Positions 1 through 8,194 of a stretch of DNA of 33,308 bases are shown here, in pieces. Origin of the DNA: Spirochaetales bacterium (GTDB lineage: Bacteria; Spirochaetota; Spirochaetia; SZUA-6; JAFGRV01). Position numbers and translations under genes: made by a program. Under the pieces are notes generated by a model. It was not told the DNA's origin and searched no databases. It saw only the letters and a program-made list of their open reading frames with translations. Numbering within the stretch: the stretch's first letter is position 1; each line of letters begins with the position of its first letter. The DNA lies in contig JAFGWI010000067.1 in assembly GCA_016937215.1 (NCBI GenBank), forward strand, positions 1 through 33,308. The letters run 5' to 3'.

Positions 1-4
1 GGAT

Positions 5-33
5 ACTAGTTATTAAAAATGATTAATACTAGT
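5..33 (-). terminator. Hairpin after the caspase-like gene
   Basis: ACTAGT-ATTAA at 23-33 (read on the minus strand) pairs with its complement at 5-16, with one bulged base and a short A/T loop. It lies about 28 nt downstream of the stop of the minus-strand gene ending at 61. No long U-tract follows before the window edge, so it may be a weak terminator or an mRNA 3' end structure. Confidence 0.35.
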
Positions 34-60
34 CGTTTGTTTAGTAGTTTTAATCGAATT

Positions 61-1725
61 TTATAATTTTGAGGTGCGGAAAGTGGGGTATACAGCGGTT
101 CCTTTTGCTTTTAGAATAATCTGTCCAGTGTTTTTATTAAAATCACTAAGTTTTATTAATTTTTTATTGGTAATTGAACCAATAACCATCCAGCCTTTTT
201 TGAATTCGTCGCCATCTGATATTGGATAATCAAGTAACTTTTCATATTCTTTTTCATCGCCTTTAGTTATTTCTGCACCTTGAACATTTGTAGAATCAAG
301 ATTTGCGTATATATTTATTTCCTTATTGGAAAGATCAAAAAGTTTTTTTATTAATTGTTCCGGATCTTCATTTGCTGCTTTGCATCCTCCAAATATAAAG
401 TTCCCTTTTGGTTTTACTTTCTCTATTAGCTTAAGAAGAGCATTTATTTCGCGATACATAATATAATCATCAAAAAGAGTACATGAATAATCGGATGCAA
501 TATGTTTTTCAATGGCTTCACCATTTATTTTCAGGTCAGCATTCTTTCCCTCATTGAGTGTTATAAATTCGTCGACAATTGATCCATCGTAACCATGTGT
601 TTGTATATAAATTGATTCAGGTTGAAAATCTCCAATACTATTTAAATTATTTACAAAACCTTTATGTTCCAAAATAAACCAGTTTTCATTTTGTTTAATT
701 TTATCAATGAAATGGTTAGGGCAAAACATTATATTGGGTTTATTAATATTAATAGATTGACCAGTTTCTATATCTTCAAAATTTAAATTTAATTTCTCTT
801 CCGTAATAAGTTCGAATTTAGTTGTTATCGATTCACCGAATACAGGTTCAATTATTAAGCTTGTTACTTCTTCGTTTTCATTCAATGGTAAGGTCTGCCA
901 TTCATTGAAATTGGAGGATATAGGTATGTCTTGATTTTTATTTCGGATAATAAATTTAGTATAGAAAAGAGTGTTTATTTGTTCCATTTGGTCTTCAATA
1001 AATGGTTGCGGAGAATTCTGTATGTCATTATAAATATCAATATCAAATATGTTTACTATAAAATCAAGTTTTGGATTTTCCTTAATAACTGGTAGTGGAT
1101 ATATTTTTAAAAAATTAAACTGAATACTTAATCCATTTCTTTTTAAATTATTTTTTTTTGGAGAATCGTAGTAAATTTGTGGCATTGATTGTTTAAATTT
1201 AACTATGATTTCTCTTTTAACAGATATTTTTTTATCATCATTGTCAGTTTTCGAACTTTCCCAGTTAACAACAACATTTGGATCCTCAATATCTGGTTCG
1301 TAAATAAACATACATCCTTTTTCAGATTTAATACCTTGCTTCCATTTAACATTTTTTAATAAAAAAAATTCACCTTTATTGTTAGAACGAACAGAAAATA
1401 ATGTGAAATTGCTTTGTTTTCCAAAGTATTTAATTTTATGGATTTCTGAGATAGTTGATGTTTCGTTAGCTTTTAGATCTAGTTGTTTCCATTCGTCACT
1501 TCTAAACCCTTTAAAAAAAATAGTTTTTGGATTTTTTTTCCAATCATCTAAAGTTAAATTTAATTCACTAAAATCATCCTTCTTTTTAACACCTTCTATT
1601 ATAATTATTCCAAATGATATTGAGTATTTTGTACTAGCCGCTATTTTTATTGTATTCAGGCTTTTTGGTTGTAATAATATCTTTTCCTGCTCTCGGCTCC
1701 GGCTTATACTAATGGTTTCACTCAT
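61..1725 (-). CDS. Putative caspase-like (DUF4347/C14-type) effector protein
   Basis: A 554-residue protein without signal peptide or membrane helix. Residues 1 to about 340 are beta-rich and unrecognised. From about 365 the pattern changes to that of caspase-like folds: a hydrophobic strand ending in QTHGYDG (His377), and a second strand ending in FIFGGCKAA (Cys448), followed by a helix and NIYANLDSTNVQG. This order matches the His-Gly / Gly-Cys dyad of caspase-type domains, and the stretch after the Cys resembles DUF4347. The start is well placed: GAGGAA sits just upstream inside the end of the spike gene, and only 3 nt separate the two genes, so they are probably co-translated. The gene is visibly more AT-rich than its neighbours, which suggests separate acquisition. 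Inference: a cargo or toxin loaded on, or delivered with, the adjacent spike. Alternative: a CHAT-like sensor protease, or a non-enzymatic protein with chance motifs. The family assignment is by eye. Confidence 0.6.
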   Translation of the reverse strand: MSETISISRSREQEKILLQPKSLNTIKIAASTKYSISFGIIIIEGVKKKDDFSELNLTLDDWKKNPKTIFFKGFRSDEWKQLDLKANETSTISEIHKIKYFGKQSNFTLFSVRSNNKGEFFLLKNVKWKQGIKSEKGCMFIYEPDIEDPNVVVNWESSKTDNDDKKISVKREIIVKFKQSMPQIYYDSPKKNNLKRNGLSIQFNFLKIYPLPVIKENPKLDFIVNIFDIDIYNDIQNSPQPFIEDQMEQINTLFYTKFIIRNKNQDIPISSNFNEWQTLPLNENEEVTSLIIEPVFGESITTKFELITEEKLNLNFEDIETGQSININKPNIMFCPNHFIDKIKQNENWFILEHKGFVNNLNSIGDFQPESIYIQTHGYDGSIVDEFITLNEGKNADLKINGEAIEKHIASDYSCTLFDDYIMYREINALLKLIEKVKPKGNFIFGGCKAANEDPEQLIKKLFDLSNKEINIYANLDSTNVQGAEITKGDEKEYEKLLDYPISDGDEFKKGWMVIGSITNKKLIKLSDFNKNTGQIILKAKGTAVYPTFRTSKL

Positions 1726-1728
1726 ACA

Positions 1729-4440
1729 TCATTCCTCATTACTGGTTTCTTCCTCTGGATCATCGAGATTTTCTTCCTCCACAATATCAGGAAAAAGCAC
1801 AAAACACCTTTTCACATGAATCCCCTCTATTCGGATAAACCCCTTATCATCCAGATTCCCTGAATCTATTTTCATATCATCTTCATCATAGAGTACGTAG
1901 CGTTCTCCTGACATTGGCTCATCATTTTCATCAAGAAACTCGATTTCGCGCCAATCGCTTAGTTCCAGCACTTCACTCTCTTCTTCCAGTTCAAATTCCT
2001 CTGAACTGATCACATAAAAATATTCCGGCAGTGTATAGCCTTTTTCGCTCTTTTCCTCTTCGCTGTTCGTGTCATCTTCATCCTCTGTGTAAACAACGGT
2101 CCAGGGCCATTCCACTTTGCCCTCTGTTACTGTCACATTTTTCTTCTCTATTTCATCGTGATTATTGTCTTCATCATACTCCCAAATGGTGATCAGAACA
2201 GATTTTCCTTCTGGAATATCCTCAACTTCTGCTGAAATAAGAACTTCCTCATCAACCATGGCTCCGGTTACTTCTTCACCATCTTTAAACCATTTCAGTT
2301 TTTTCGCGCCGGGAAAAAGGCTTTTGAATTTTTCCTTAAGTTCCTGGAGGAATAATTTGATTTCCTTGAATTTGTCACTGATATACAGGAAAATATTGTC
2401 TATGGTTGCGCGTATATCATTGATGATTCCTTCAATTATGGCCCTGATGCGAGGCACGGCTTCCTTGACTTGAGCGATCAATTTGTTTTTAGCTTCTCTT
2501 GTGATATCCTCGCATTTGTCAATATCAAAAATATTGCTCGCGATTTCATTTCGGGCTTCAATAACCGTATTTTCGATTTCCGATTTGATGCTCGATGCTT
2601 CCTCTTCAATCTGCTGCCTGGCATTGAGGATTTTCTGTTTTATGTCTTCAATTTTTTGTTTGGTTTCATCTAATTTAGCTTGCACTTCATCGATTTGGGC
2701 CTGGACTTTATCGAGTTTTTCCTTGGCTTTGGTTTTGATTTTTTCAACAGCCTCGTTCATCATGGTTTCGGCATCGCTGATTTTGATGTCGTACTTTTCA
2801 AGGCGTGAATCCATTTTTGATATTTTGGCTTCTGCCTTGGTTTTCAGTTCTTCCAGCTTGGCTTCCGCTCTGTTTTTGGCTTCGCCTTCAAGCCCGGCAA
2901 CACGCTGTTTGGTTTCTTCGATTTTTGCTTCGGTACTGGATTTAAACTCTTCAGCTTGTGATTTTATTTCCTGATACTTTCCTTTGTATTTTTCTACCTG
3001 AGCCTGGGCCTTGGCTTTGGCTTCTTCTATTTTGCTTTCAACCCTGGCTTTGGCTTCCTCAATTTTTACTTTAGCTTCTTCCACCACTTTAACAGCTTCT
3101 TCCACTTCACTGGTGGCTTCATCTATCCGTTTCTGGGCTTTTTCAATGACTTCAGCGGCTTTTGCTTTTGCATCGGCGATGCTTTGTTGTGCTTTTCTGC
3201 GGGGTTCTTCCAGGGTATCTACAAACTGCCTAATCTTGTCTATAATGCCTTCTGCCAATCTTAATCGTTCTTTTAAAAAACAGGTGTTTGAAAGTATTTC
3301 GCCATTATTCATGGTTAATGCCACATCCTTTGGAGTCGGCAATATTTCCTTGGCAACACTTGCTAAAGGACGATCGATCAGTTTGGATTTCGCAGGAGGC
3401 GTTTGAGGTGATGATGAGGCCAGGTTGGAAGTTAATTTGAAATGTGTTTCATAGCCTGTATTGGGATTTAGGATATGATGAGTAGATGTAACAAGATATT
3501 TGGCTGAAAATTTTTCTCCAACACCCTCTATTCTTATTATTGAACCTGCTCGAATTAATGGGTTACCTTCACAGCTTCCGCTGCCCTTGAAGTAGGTTCG
3601 ATTATTTCGAGTTAGAGCATCGATGGCAAATTGTTCGGCTCTATTGGTGTCGATATTTTGTCCAATGGTAATGGATAGCCTTGCTTCTTGCCAGTTGTCT
3701 TTTACAATTTGTCCTCCCAAGGATTTTATTTTATCGGAATCAACTTCAATCGCTATTGTTTCCTGTATAAAATTATCAAAACATTGGACATAGACATTAG
3801 GAATCAGGTTTGTGACATCTGCGCTCTGGGAAAAAGATATTAAAGTTTTTCCTTGCTCCAGTACAACTGTCTCGTTCTGATTTCTAATCAATCGGTTAAA
3901 ATAAAAGGTGTCTTCCTGAATATAAAAGTAGCAATCGGTTTTTTCGGCTATGTCCAGTAAAAATTCAAAATCGTTAATTTCTGACTGATGAAGGAATTTG
4001 TGTTCAAGTTGAAGGTTTTCGATTTCGCTTTTTAAACCCGCACCCTCGCATAATTCAGTGATAATATTGTTTATTGTTTTTTCAAAATAGTAATTTTTGG
4101 TTCGTGTTCTTTTAAACCGATGGATTTTACACTGGCCGTTTATATTGACAATTTTAGGACCTTCCCTTTGGCATCGAAGAGCAATGCTCGTCACTTCTCC
4201 GATGATAACTGTCTCAAGAGAATCTTTATAGCCCATCATTATTTTGACCTGTGAACCTATTGAATAATTATCATCCCCGGTCCATTCGCCAGAGGGGTCA
4301 AAAACTTTTAAAATGAACTGAGAAGGGCTATTGAGCTTTTGAATAACATCAATTTGATGAATGTCGCCTTCCCGTTTTGGCGCGAGTCGACTATTATTTA
4401 TATATATAACAAAACTCGGAAGAACCTTGGATTCGGGCAC
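1729..4440 (-). CDS. gpD/VgrG-like spike hub protein with long coiled coil
   Basis: About 903 residues. Residues about 5-342 look like the gp27-like hub of phage late control protein D, VgrG and Afp8/Pvc8 spikes, including the closing pattern of an aGsiirieGvG segment, a YLVTSTHH strand and YETHFKL. The OB-fold and triple beta-helix needle expected next are absent. After a short linker comes an Ala/Lys/Glu-rich coiled coil at about 387-707. Then follow a beta-sandwich-like domain (about 715-785) and an acidic linker. A C-terminal domain (about 831-887, GNLDDKGFIRIEGI then CFVLFPD) has the form seen at the ends of T6SS/CIS-associated proteins. Start: GTG at 4440, because GAGGTGAT (4445-4452) lies 4 nt before it; the in-frame GTG at 4449 falls inside that ribosome site. 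Overlap-free but 3 nt from the next gene. Inference: a cell-puncturing or display component. No tube or sheath gene is nearby. Confidence 0.75.
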   Translation of the reverse strand: MPESKVLPSFVIYINNSRLAPKREGDIHQIDVIQKLNSPSQFILKVFDPSGEWTGDDNYSIGSQVKIMMGYKDSLETVIIGEVTSIALRCQREGPKIVNINGQCKIHRFKRTRTKNYYFEKTINNIITELCEGAGLKSEIENLQLEHKFLHQSEINDFEFLLDIAEKTDCYFYIQEDTFYFNRLIRNQNETVVLEQGKTLISFSQSADVTNLIPNVYVQCFDNFIQETIAIEVDSDKIKSLGGQIVKDNWQEARLSITIGQNIDTNRAEQFAIDALTRNNRTYFKGSGSCEGNPLIRAGSIIRIEGVGEKFSAKYLVTSTHHILNPNTGYETHFKLTSNLASSSPQTPPAKSKLIDRPLASVAKEILPTPKDVALTMNNGEILSNTCFLKERLRLAEGIIDKIRQFVDTLEEPRRKAQQSIADAKAKAAEVIEKAQKRIDEATSEVEEAVKVVEEAKVKIEEAKARVESKIEEAKAKAQAQVEKYKGKYQEIKSQAEEFKSSTEAKIEETKQRVAGLEGEAKNRAEAKLEELKTKAEAKISKMDSRLEKYDIKISDAETMMNEAVEKIKTKAKEKLDKVQAQIDEVQAKLDETKQKIEDIKQKILNARQQIEEEASSIKSEIENTVIEARNEIASNIFDIDKCEDITREAKNKLIAQVKEAVPRIRAIIEGIINDIRATIDNIFLYISDKFKEIKLFLQELKEKFKSLFPGAKKLKWFKDGEEVTGAMVDEEVLISAEVEDIPEGKSVLITIWEYDEDNNHDEIEKKNVTVTEGKVEWPWTVVYTEDEDDTNSEEEKSEKGYTLPEYFYVISSEEFELEEESEVLELSDWREIEFLDENDEPMSGERYVLYDEDDMKIDSGNLDDKGFIRIEGIHVKRCFVLFPDIVEEENLDDPEEETSNEE

Positions 4441-4444
4441 AAAT

Positions 4445-4452
4445 ATCACCTC
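4445..4452 (-). promoter_or_regulatory. Ribosome binding site deciding the spike start
   Basis: GAGGTGAT on the minus strand with 4 nt to GTG at 4440. It overlaps the upstream in-frame GTG at 4449, which argues for the 4440 start. Confidence 0.65.
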
Positions 4453-4904
4453 ATGATTGTAATGGTGTATGTCACCCGCATAGAAAAGACATGGGGGTGT
4501 GATTTATCATTATTTTTTGTTTCCTGTTTTTTAATATTCAAATCCTTTGTTAAGTTAAAACGATTTGGCTGACAAATGTATTGTCATGATTTTTCACCAC
4601 AGATTGTCCTGAACGTTTTTGGATTATTTATTGTCGCATCTGGGGCTGTCTAAAAAGTTGAGTTTCAAACAATTTGGGGTGGGTCATTGGCGATGACAGA
4701 TTTCTATCTTAAAACAGTACGATTCCTGGTAAATTGAACTCTTAGGCATTGCCCCATTGTCTATCAATGTTATAATATTATTCATAAATATCGGCAAAGT
4801 TTCGACTTTTCCAAGCGATAGTGCAAGTAAATATTTAACTTCGGAAATCTAATTAATAAAGGAAAATGCCACCTCCTTTGGCGGAGGTGGTTAACTAAAA
4901 CAGT
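4450..4904. other. Intergenic stretch between PLC-like and spike genes
   Basis: No gene seen. It holds the terminator hairpin at 4869-4890, and at 4642-4658 GGGGCTGTCTAAAAAGT, which has the look of an insertion-sequence terminal repeat and resembles the pair of ends found inside the repeat at 32494-32732. Any promoter for the spike gene should lie here, but none is convincing by eye. Confidence 0.4.
4869..4890 (-). terminator. Terminator of the PLC-like gene
   Basis: A perfect 8-bp stem, CCACCTCC/GGAGGTGG, with a 6-nt loop lies 15 nt past the stop codon of the minus-strand gene. On that strand it is followed by CATTTTCCTTTATT, a modest U-rich tract. Confidence 0.65.
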
Positions 4905-6767
4905 CTATTCTCCAAACATTTCCGGCGCCATATGGTTATCAACCGCATTTAACCGGCCTGTCCAAATTTTATAAGCATAGCCTCGATCAGAATCGAGATT
5001 CCAGTCGGTAAAACAAATGGCTTTATTCTCGGGTGATTGTGTTGCAGCGGCTGTTATCATCCATTGACACAAGTCCTTGGCATTTCCAATCCGTCTTCCA
5101 TTTCTGTGAAGTTCTCTGGTATTCTGAGGGCTGGTTGACTGGGCATATTCTTTTAAAGCAACAGGATCAAATGGAAGATTTTCAATAAATCCGCTTGCCT
5201 CAGCCGGTGGACTGGAACCGTAAAAATCTGGCGCTGTCGCAGGGGTTTCAATACCGGCTCCGGGACAAAGCAGGTGACTGAATCGATTATCCCTCATAAA
5301 AGGATATTTAAAAGGTGAAGCGCAGCTTAATAGGGTTGTTGAAAGTGTCAGGCCAACCGATGAAGACAATTCTTCCTGGCTAGGATAAATAAAACCGAAT
5401 TGGGCCAATGTTGTCCGAATATTCTGGTACACCGAATAAAGCAGCATTTGTATACCGTATAAAATAGCCAATAACACGGTAATCGGTAGAGACAGCAATA
5501 ATGACATTAAAAGATCAACTAAATCCAGCATGGTTTCAAAGGTCCATAAAGCCAATTCTGCCAAATATTCAACCCATTGAGCTGCTTGTTCAAAAAATTC
5601 TTCGTAACAATCTCTTGAGCTTTGAGTCAGACCAAAAGAAAAAATATCACTCCATGAGCAGGCGCTTGATGGAGCAGGAGGAGGTGAGGGCGGCGGTTCC
5701 AGTAAATCATTTAAGGCATTATTTAAAATATCGGCCACACCGGAAAAAGGCTCTTCAGGAGGATCCACCTTGGTCCCCTCCAGGCCAGTAAGTACGGTAT
5801 AAAAAAATTCATAGCAACGGGCTATTTCATCCTGAGTATAAAATCCAGGATTTCGTAAGCGTGTTGGAAATAGGTCGCTGTAGGTTTTTCTGAAACAATT
5901 ATCCAATAGCTGGATAATGCTTCCTGATAATTGGTCGGGCTGAGGTAAATTCAGGGTTTCTACTAATTTCTCGGAAATATTTTCACCCCCATGATATTTT
6001 GAAAAGGCCCAGCAATCCAGATAATTTTCCACAGTGGCATGGCGCTGAACATTCATGCGGTATGGTCCTCCGACAATTTCATTAACAAAGCCATGGCCTG
6101 TTAAATCTGTTGCAATATGTGAAAGGTAGCCATAGGCATAAGCCTTTTGTTCATTGGTTCCGGATCGAGACAGGTTCAAGAGATTCTGCGAAAAAGTGCC
6201 GGTACGCCGGTAATGAAGCATATCAAACCAGTACCAGTTTTTTACATTAGGTACTTCACCGTTTTTTAATTGTGCATATAAAGGAGGGGAAAATAAATCA
6301 AACAGTTCAGCTGAAGCTAAAGGCAATTTAAAGGCTTCTGCGAAATAGTCCGAAATGTTCAGCACACCAGTAAACAAACCACTGGCAACGGTTGTCTTAA
6401 AAAGCGTTGCCGTATCTCTTACGCGTTCCAGAGCGCTTTTTACAAGTTGTAATGTATTTGGAGCAAGGGTGCCAACCACTGCTTCTGTAGCCTCTCCGAC
6501 AGCCTCCTTTACGGCGCTTATCGGCGCCAATACCTGGTCAAAAATCTCCTTTATTTTTTCAATATTTTTATAGAGCTTGAAAAGTTTATCCGCGGCTTCA
6601 TAATCTGCTCCCCAGAAAAATAGATCAGGTCCAATTGCGCCAAGATTCGCATAAGGCTTGTTGGCCATTATATTGCTGTGCACATTCCTCACATTCGCAT
6701 CAGAGGAGCCTGCTAAACCCTCGACAGCTTTATTTAAAACAATTTCATGAATTCCATATTTAGGCAT
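4905..6767 (-). CDS. Zinc-dependent phospholipase C-like protein with membrane segment
   Basis: 620 residues. The N-terminal part matches the zinc-dependent phospholipase C / S1-P1 nuclease fold: GIHEIV (His7), His30, GAIGPDLFFWG (Asp48), LHYRRTG (His185), YLSHIATDLTGHG (His217, Asp221, His225) and RHATVE (His243, Glu247), a plausible set of ligands for three zinc ions. There is a proline-rich linker at about 357-368, a hydrophobic stretch at about 415-448 that could form one or two membrane helices, and an unrecognised C-terminal region with several cysteines. There is no Sec signal peptide. Start chosen at 6767 because GGAGG lies 5 nt before it; the frame is open to an ATG at 6827, but that lies inside the upstream gene with no ribosome site. 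It is 1 nt from the stop of the Tat-signal gene, so the two are coupled. The enzyme family is fairly sure; the substrate and delivery route are inference. Confidence 0.8.
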   Translation of the reverse strand: MPKYGIHEIVLNKAVEGLAGSSDANVRNVHSNIMANKPYANLGAIGPDLFFWGADYEAADKLFKLYKNIEKIKEIFDQVLAPISAVKEAVGEATEAVVGTLAPNTLQLVKSALERVRDTATLFKTTVASGLFTGVLNISDYFAEAFKLPLASAELFDLFSPPLYAQLKNGEVPNVKNWYWFDMLHYRRTGTFSQNLLNLSRSGTNEQKAYAYGYLSHIATDLTGHGFVNEIVGGPYRMNVQRHATVENYLDCWAFSKYHGGENISEKLVETLNLPQPDQLSGSIIQLLDNCFRKTYSDLFPTRLRNPGFYTQDEIARCYEFFYTVLTGLEGTKVDPPEEPFSGVADILNNALNDLLEPPPSPPPAPSSACSWSDIFSFGLTQSSRDCYEEFFEQAAQWVEYLAELALWTFETMLDLVDLLMSLLLSLPITVLLAILYGIQMLLYSVYQNIRTTLAQFGFIYPSQEELSSSVGLTLSTTLLSCASPFKYPFMRDNRFSHLLCPGAGIETPATAPDFYGSSPPAEASGFIENLPFDPVALKEYAQSTSPQNTRELHRNGRRIGNAKDLCQWMITAAATQSPENKAICFTDWNLDSDRGYAYKIWTGRLNAVDNHMAPEMFGE

Positions 6768-6768
6768 A

Positions 6769-7392
6769 TCAACCTCCAATCCATTCCGACCAGCTAAAAC
6801 CATTGCTTTGACGATAGTATTGTTCAAAGGTTAAAGCGCCCGGGTCAAATAGCGGATCATAGCATCTTGCGACCATGCCACCATTGGTAAGCCTTGTTGA
6901 CTGCCAGGGCATGATGACCTCTTTATGTTGACCAGGTAATACTGAGATAATCTTGCGACTAACTAAACGCAACTGAGAATATTCCAGATGGTAACTGGCA
7001 AAGGGAGTTTCATACATTTCAACATAGCACATCCAGGACGCTGCGTTTCCTTGATTGTTAACAGTAAAGTAAACATCTCTCCACTGGTTTAATGGAATTT
7101 CCCTAAACTGATTTGCCAAATGGCCTTTGGAACTATTGCGAATATCACAATGTAAATAGGGATAGGGAGTCTCAACATCAGGTCGTTTACCAGCTTCTCG
7201 CTCTTTTTTTCGTTGATTCTTTCTCTCGCGCCAACGATTTGCCCAAAAATTAGCAGCATTTTTTTTCCATTCTTCAGATTTGTCACATATATTGAATAAA
7301 TGACAACATCCATCGAGTAAAGACAAAGATGCACCTGTTCCTCCAATTACAGCCATGTATTTTAAAAATTTACGTCTTGTAATTTTTGACAT
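6769..7392 (-). CDS. Tat-signal hypothetical protein
   Basis: 207 residues, beginning SKITRRKFLKYMAVIGGTG, a twin-arginine motif followed by a hydrophobic core, then LLDGCC, which could serve as an imperfect lipobox. A basic stretch rich in Arg/Lys/Glu (about 40-70) follows. The rest is beta-rich (FTVNNQGNAASW, VLPGQHKEVIMPW, MVARCYDPLFDPG), with the look of a CARDB-type or similar beta-sandwich domain, but no family is recognised with confidence. AAGGAG lies 6 nt before the ATG. It is first in a two-gene unit with the phospholipase C-like gene. Inference: an exported folded protein that may act with, or shield the host from, the phospholipase. An immunity-type role is a guess. Confidence 0.65.
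   Translation of the reverse strand: MSKITRRKFLKYMAVIGGTGASLSLLDGCCHLFNICDKSEEWKKNAANFWANRWRERKNQRKKEREAGKRPDVETPYPYLHCDIRNSSKGHLANQFREIPLNQWRDVYFTVNNQGNAASWMCYVEMYETPFASYHLEYSQLRLVSRKIISVLPGQHKEVIMPWQSTRLTNGGMVARCYDPLFDPGALTFEQYYRQSNGFSWSEWIGG
6773..6777 (-). promoter_or_regulatory. Ribosome binding site deciding the PLC-like start
   Basis: GGAGG with 5 nt spacing to the ATG at 6767, located over the last codons of the upstream gene. It supports a 620-residue product rather than 640. Confidence 0.75.
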
Positions 7393-7646
7393 GGTTTACT
7401 CCTTTTTTGAACATTTTCCCACTGAAATTGTTGTATACTTAATATTTGTTGTCAAGAAAAAAATATTCAATTTTATAAATTCTGATTCATATTCCGCAGT
7501 GAATTTAGGTAATTTCTTATATTATTCAGAGTTAAGAATTTGCGATTTGCAAAATCGCCTTTTCTATTTCTCTATAATATAATAAATTAATATTTTAGTG
7601 CGGAAAGTGGGTTCTGTGTTTATGCGACAATATTAATGGCAGCTCT

Positions 7647-7701
7647 AAAACCCACGAAAATGGGTTTTTCCGATTAGGACCTATACCCTAATCGGAAAAA
7701 C
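7647..7701. repeat. Two overlapping alternative hairpins
   Basis: AAAACCCA (7647-7654) pairs with TGGGTTTT (7661-7668). A perfect 15-bp stem pairs 7664-7678 with 7687-7701 around an 8-nt loop. Bases 7664-7668 belong to both, so only one can fully form at a time, as in an attenuator or a bidirectional terminator. No gene ends next to it. Confidence 0.5.
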
Positions 7702-7838
7702 TGAAAAATGAAAAGTTAATAGAAGTTTTTCGTTTCTGTAGTAAAAATTGCATAATTACAATTTTTTGATAACAGGGGAATCCGGCTGTATGTTTTAATT
7801 TCCAATTAAAAGTACTACTATCATCTATTTTTTATGAT

Positions 7839-7948
7839 TCAGGTTGTTGATTTTTACGAAATTGATACGATTCACTAATTATAATTAGCTATAGCAAAGC
7901 GAATTAGATATTTGTATCTTTCTAAAAAAGTAAAAATCAACAACCTGA
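7839..7948. repeat. Perfect 19-bp inverted repeat with 72-bp interior
   Basis: 7839-7857 and 7930-7948 are exact reverse complements. Outside them the similarity continues imperfectly for about 25 more bases, with one indel. The interior holds a 14-bp perfect palindrome at 7875-7888. The layout fits a MITE-like element or a long RNA hairpin. Confidence 0.5.
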
Positions 7949-8194
7949 TTATCATTTTTATTTTCATCAGTAGCCAATATCTGTTCTGTTGTATAGAGCA
8001 GATTTTAATTGCTTATGAATAAATAAAATAATTTTTTTCACTCAATAACAATTCATAACTCAATAAGCTTGCCATTAATCGAAAAAACCATGGCTCTCAG
8101 ATTTTCAGAGGTGTCATCATATAACATTAATAATTGAATTGTATTTGGTATGGAAATTGCAACTATGAAGGATCTTTTTTAAGGAGAGAATTTT

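Larger units (their letters stand above)
7393..8194. other. Long AT-rich intergenic stretch with inverted repeats
   Basis: About 800 bases without a credible gene, between divergent genes. It contains the two overlapping hairpins at 7647-7701 and the widely spaced inverted repeat at 7839-7948. AGCTGCCATTAAT (minus strand near 7630) and AGCTTGCCATTAAT (near 8068) form a further loose inverted pair. It probably carries the promoters of both flanking genes and perhaps a decayed small mobile element. Confidence 0.5.

Noticed and set aside
2483-3406. Long plus-strand open frames opposite the coiled-coil part of the spike gene.
   Set aside because: They are Ser/Ala/Leu-rich mirrors of the Glu/Lys/Ala codons on the other strand, without ribosome sites.
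7432-7455. TTGACA and TATACA upstream of the Tat-signal gene as a promoter.
   Set aside because: They are only 12 bp apart, too close for a standard sigma-70 promoter.
74-7611. The 14-base word GTGCGGAAAGTGGG occurs at 74 and 7598.
   Set aside because: A pair of 14-mers is expected by chance in a window of this size, and the flanks do not match.
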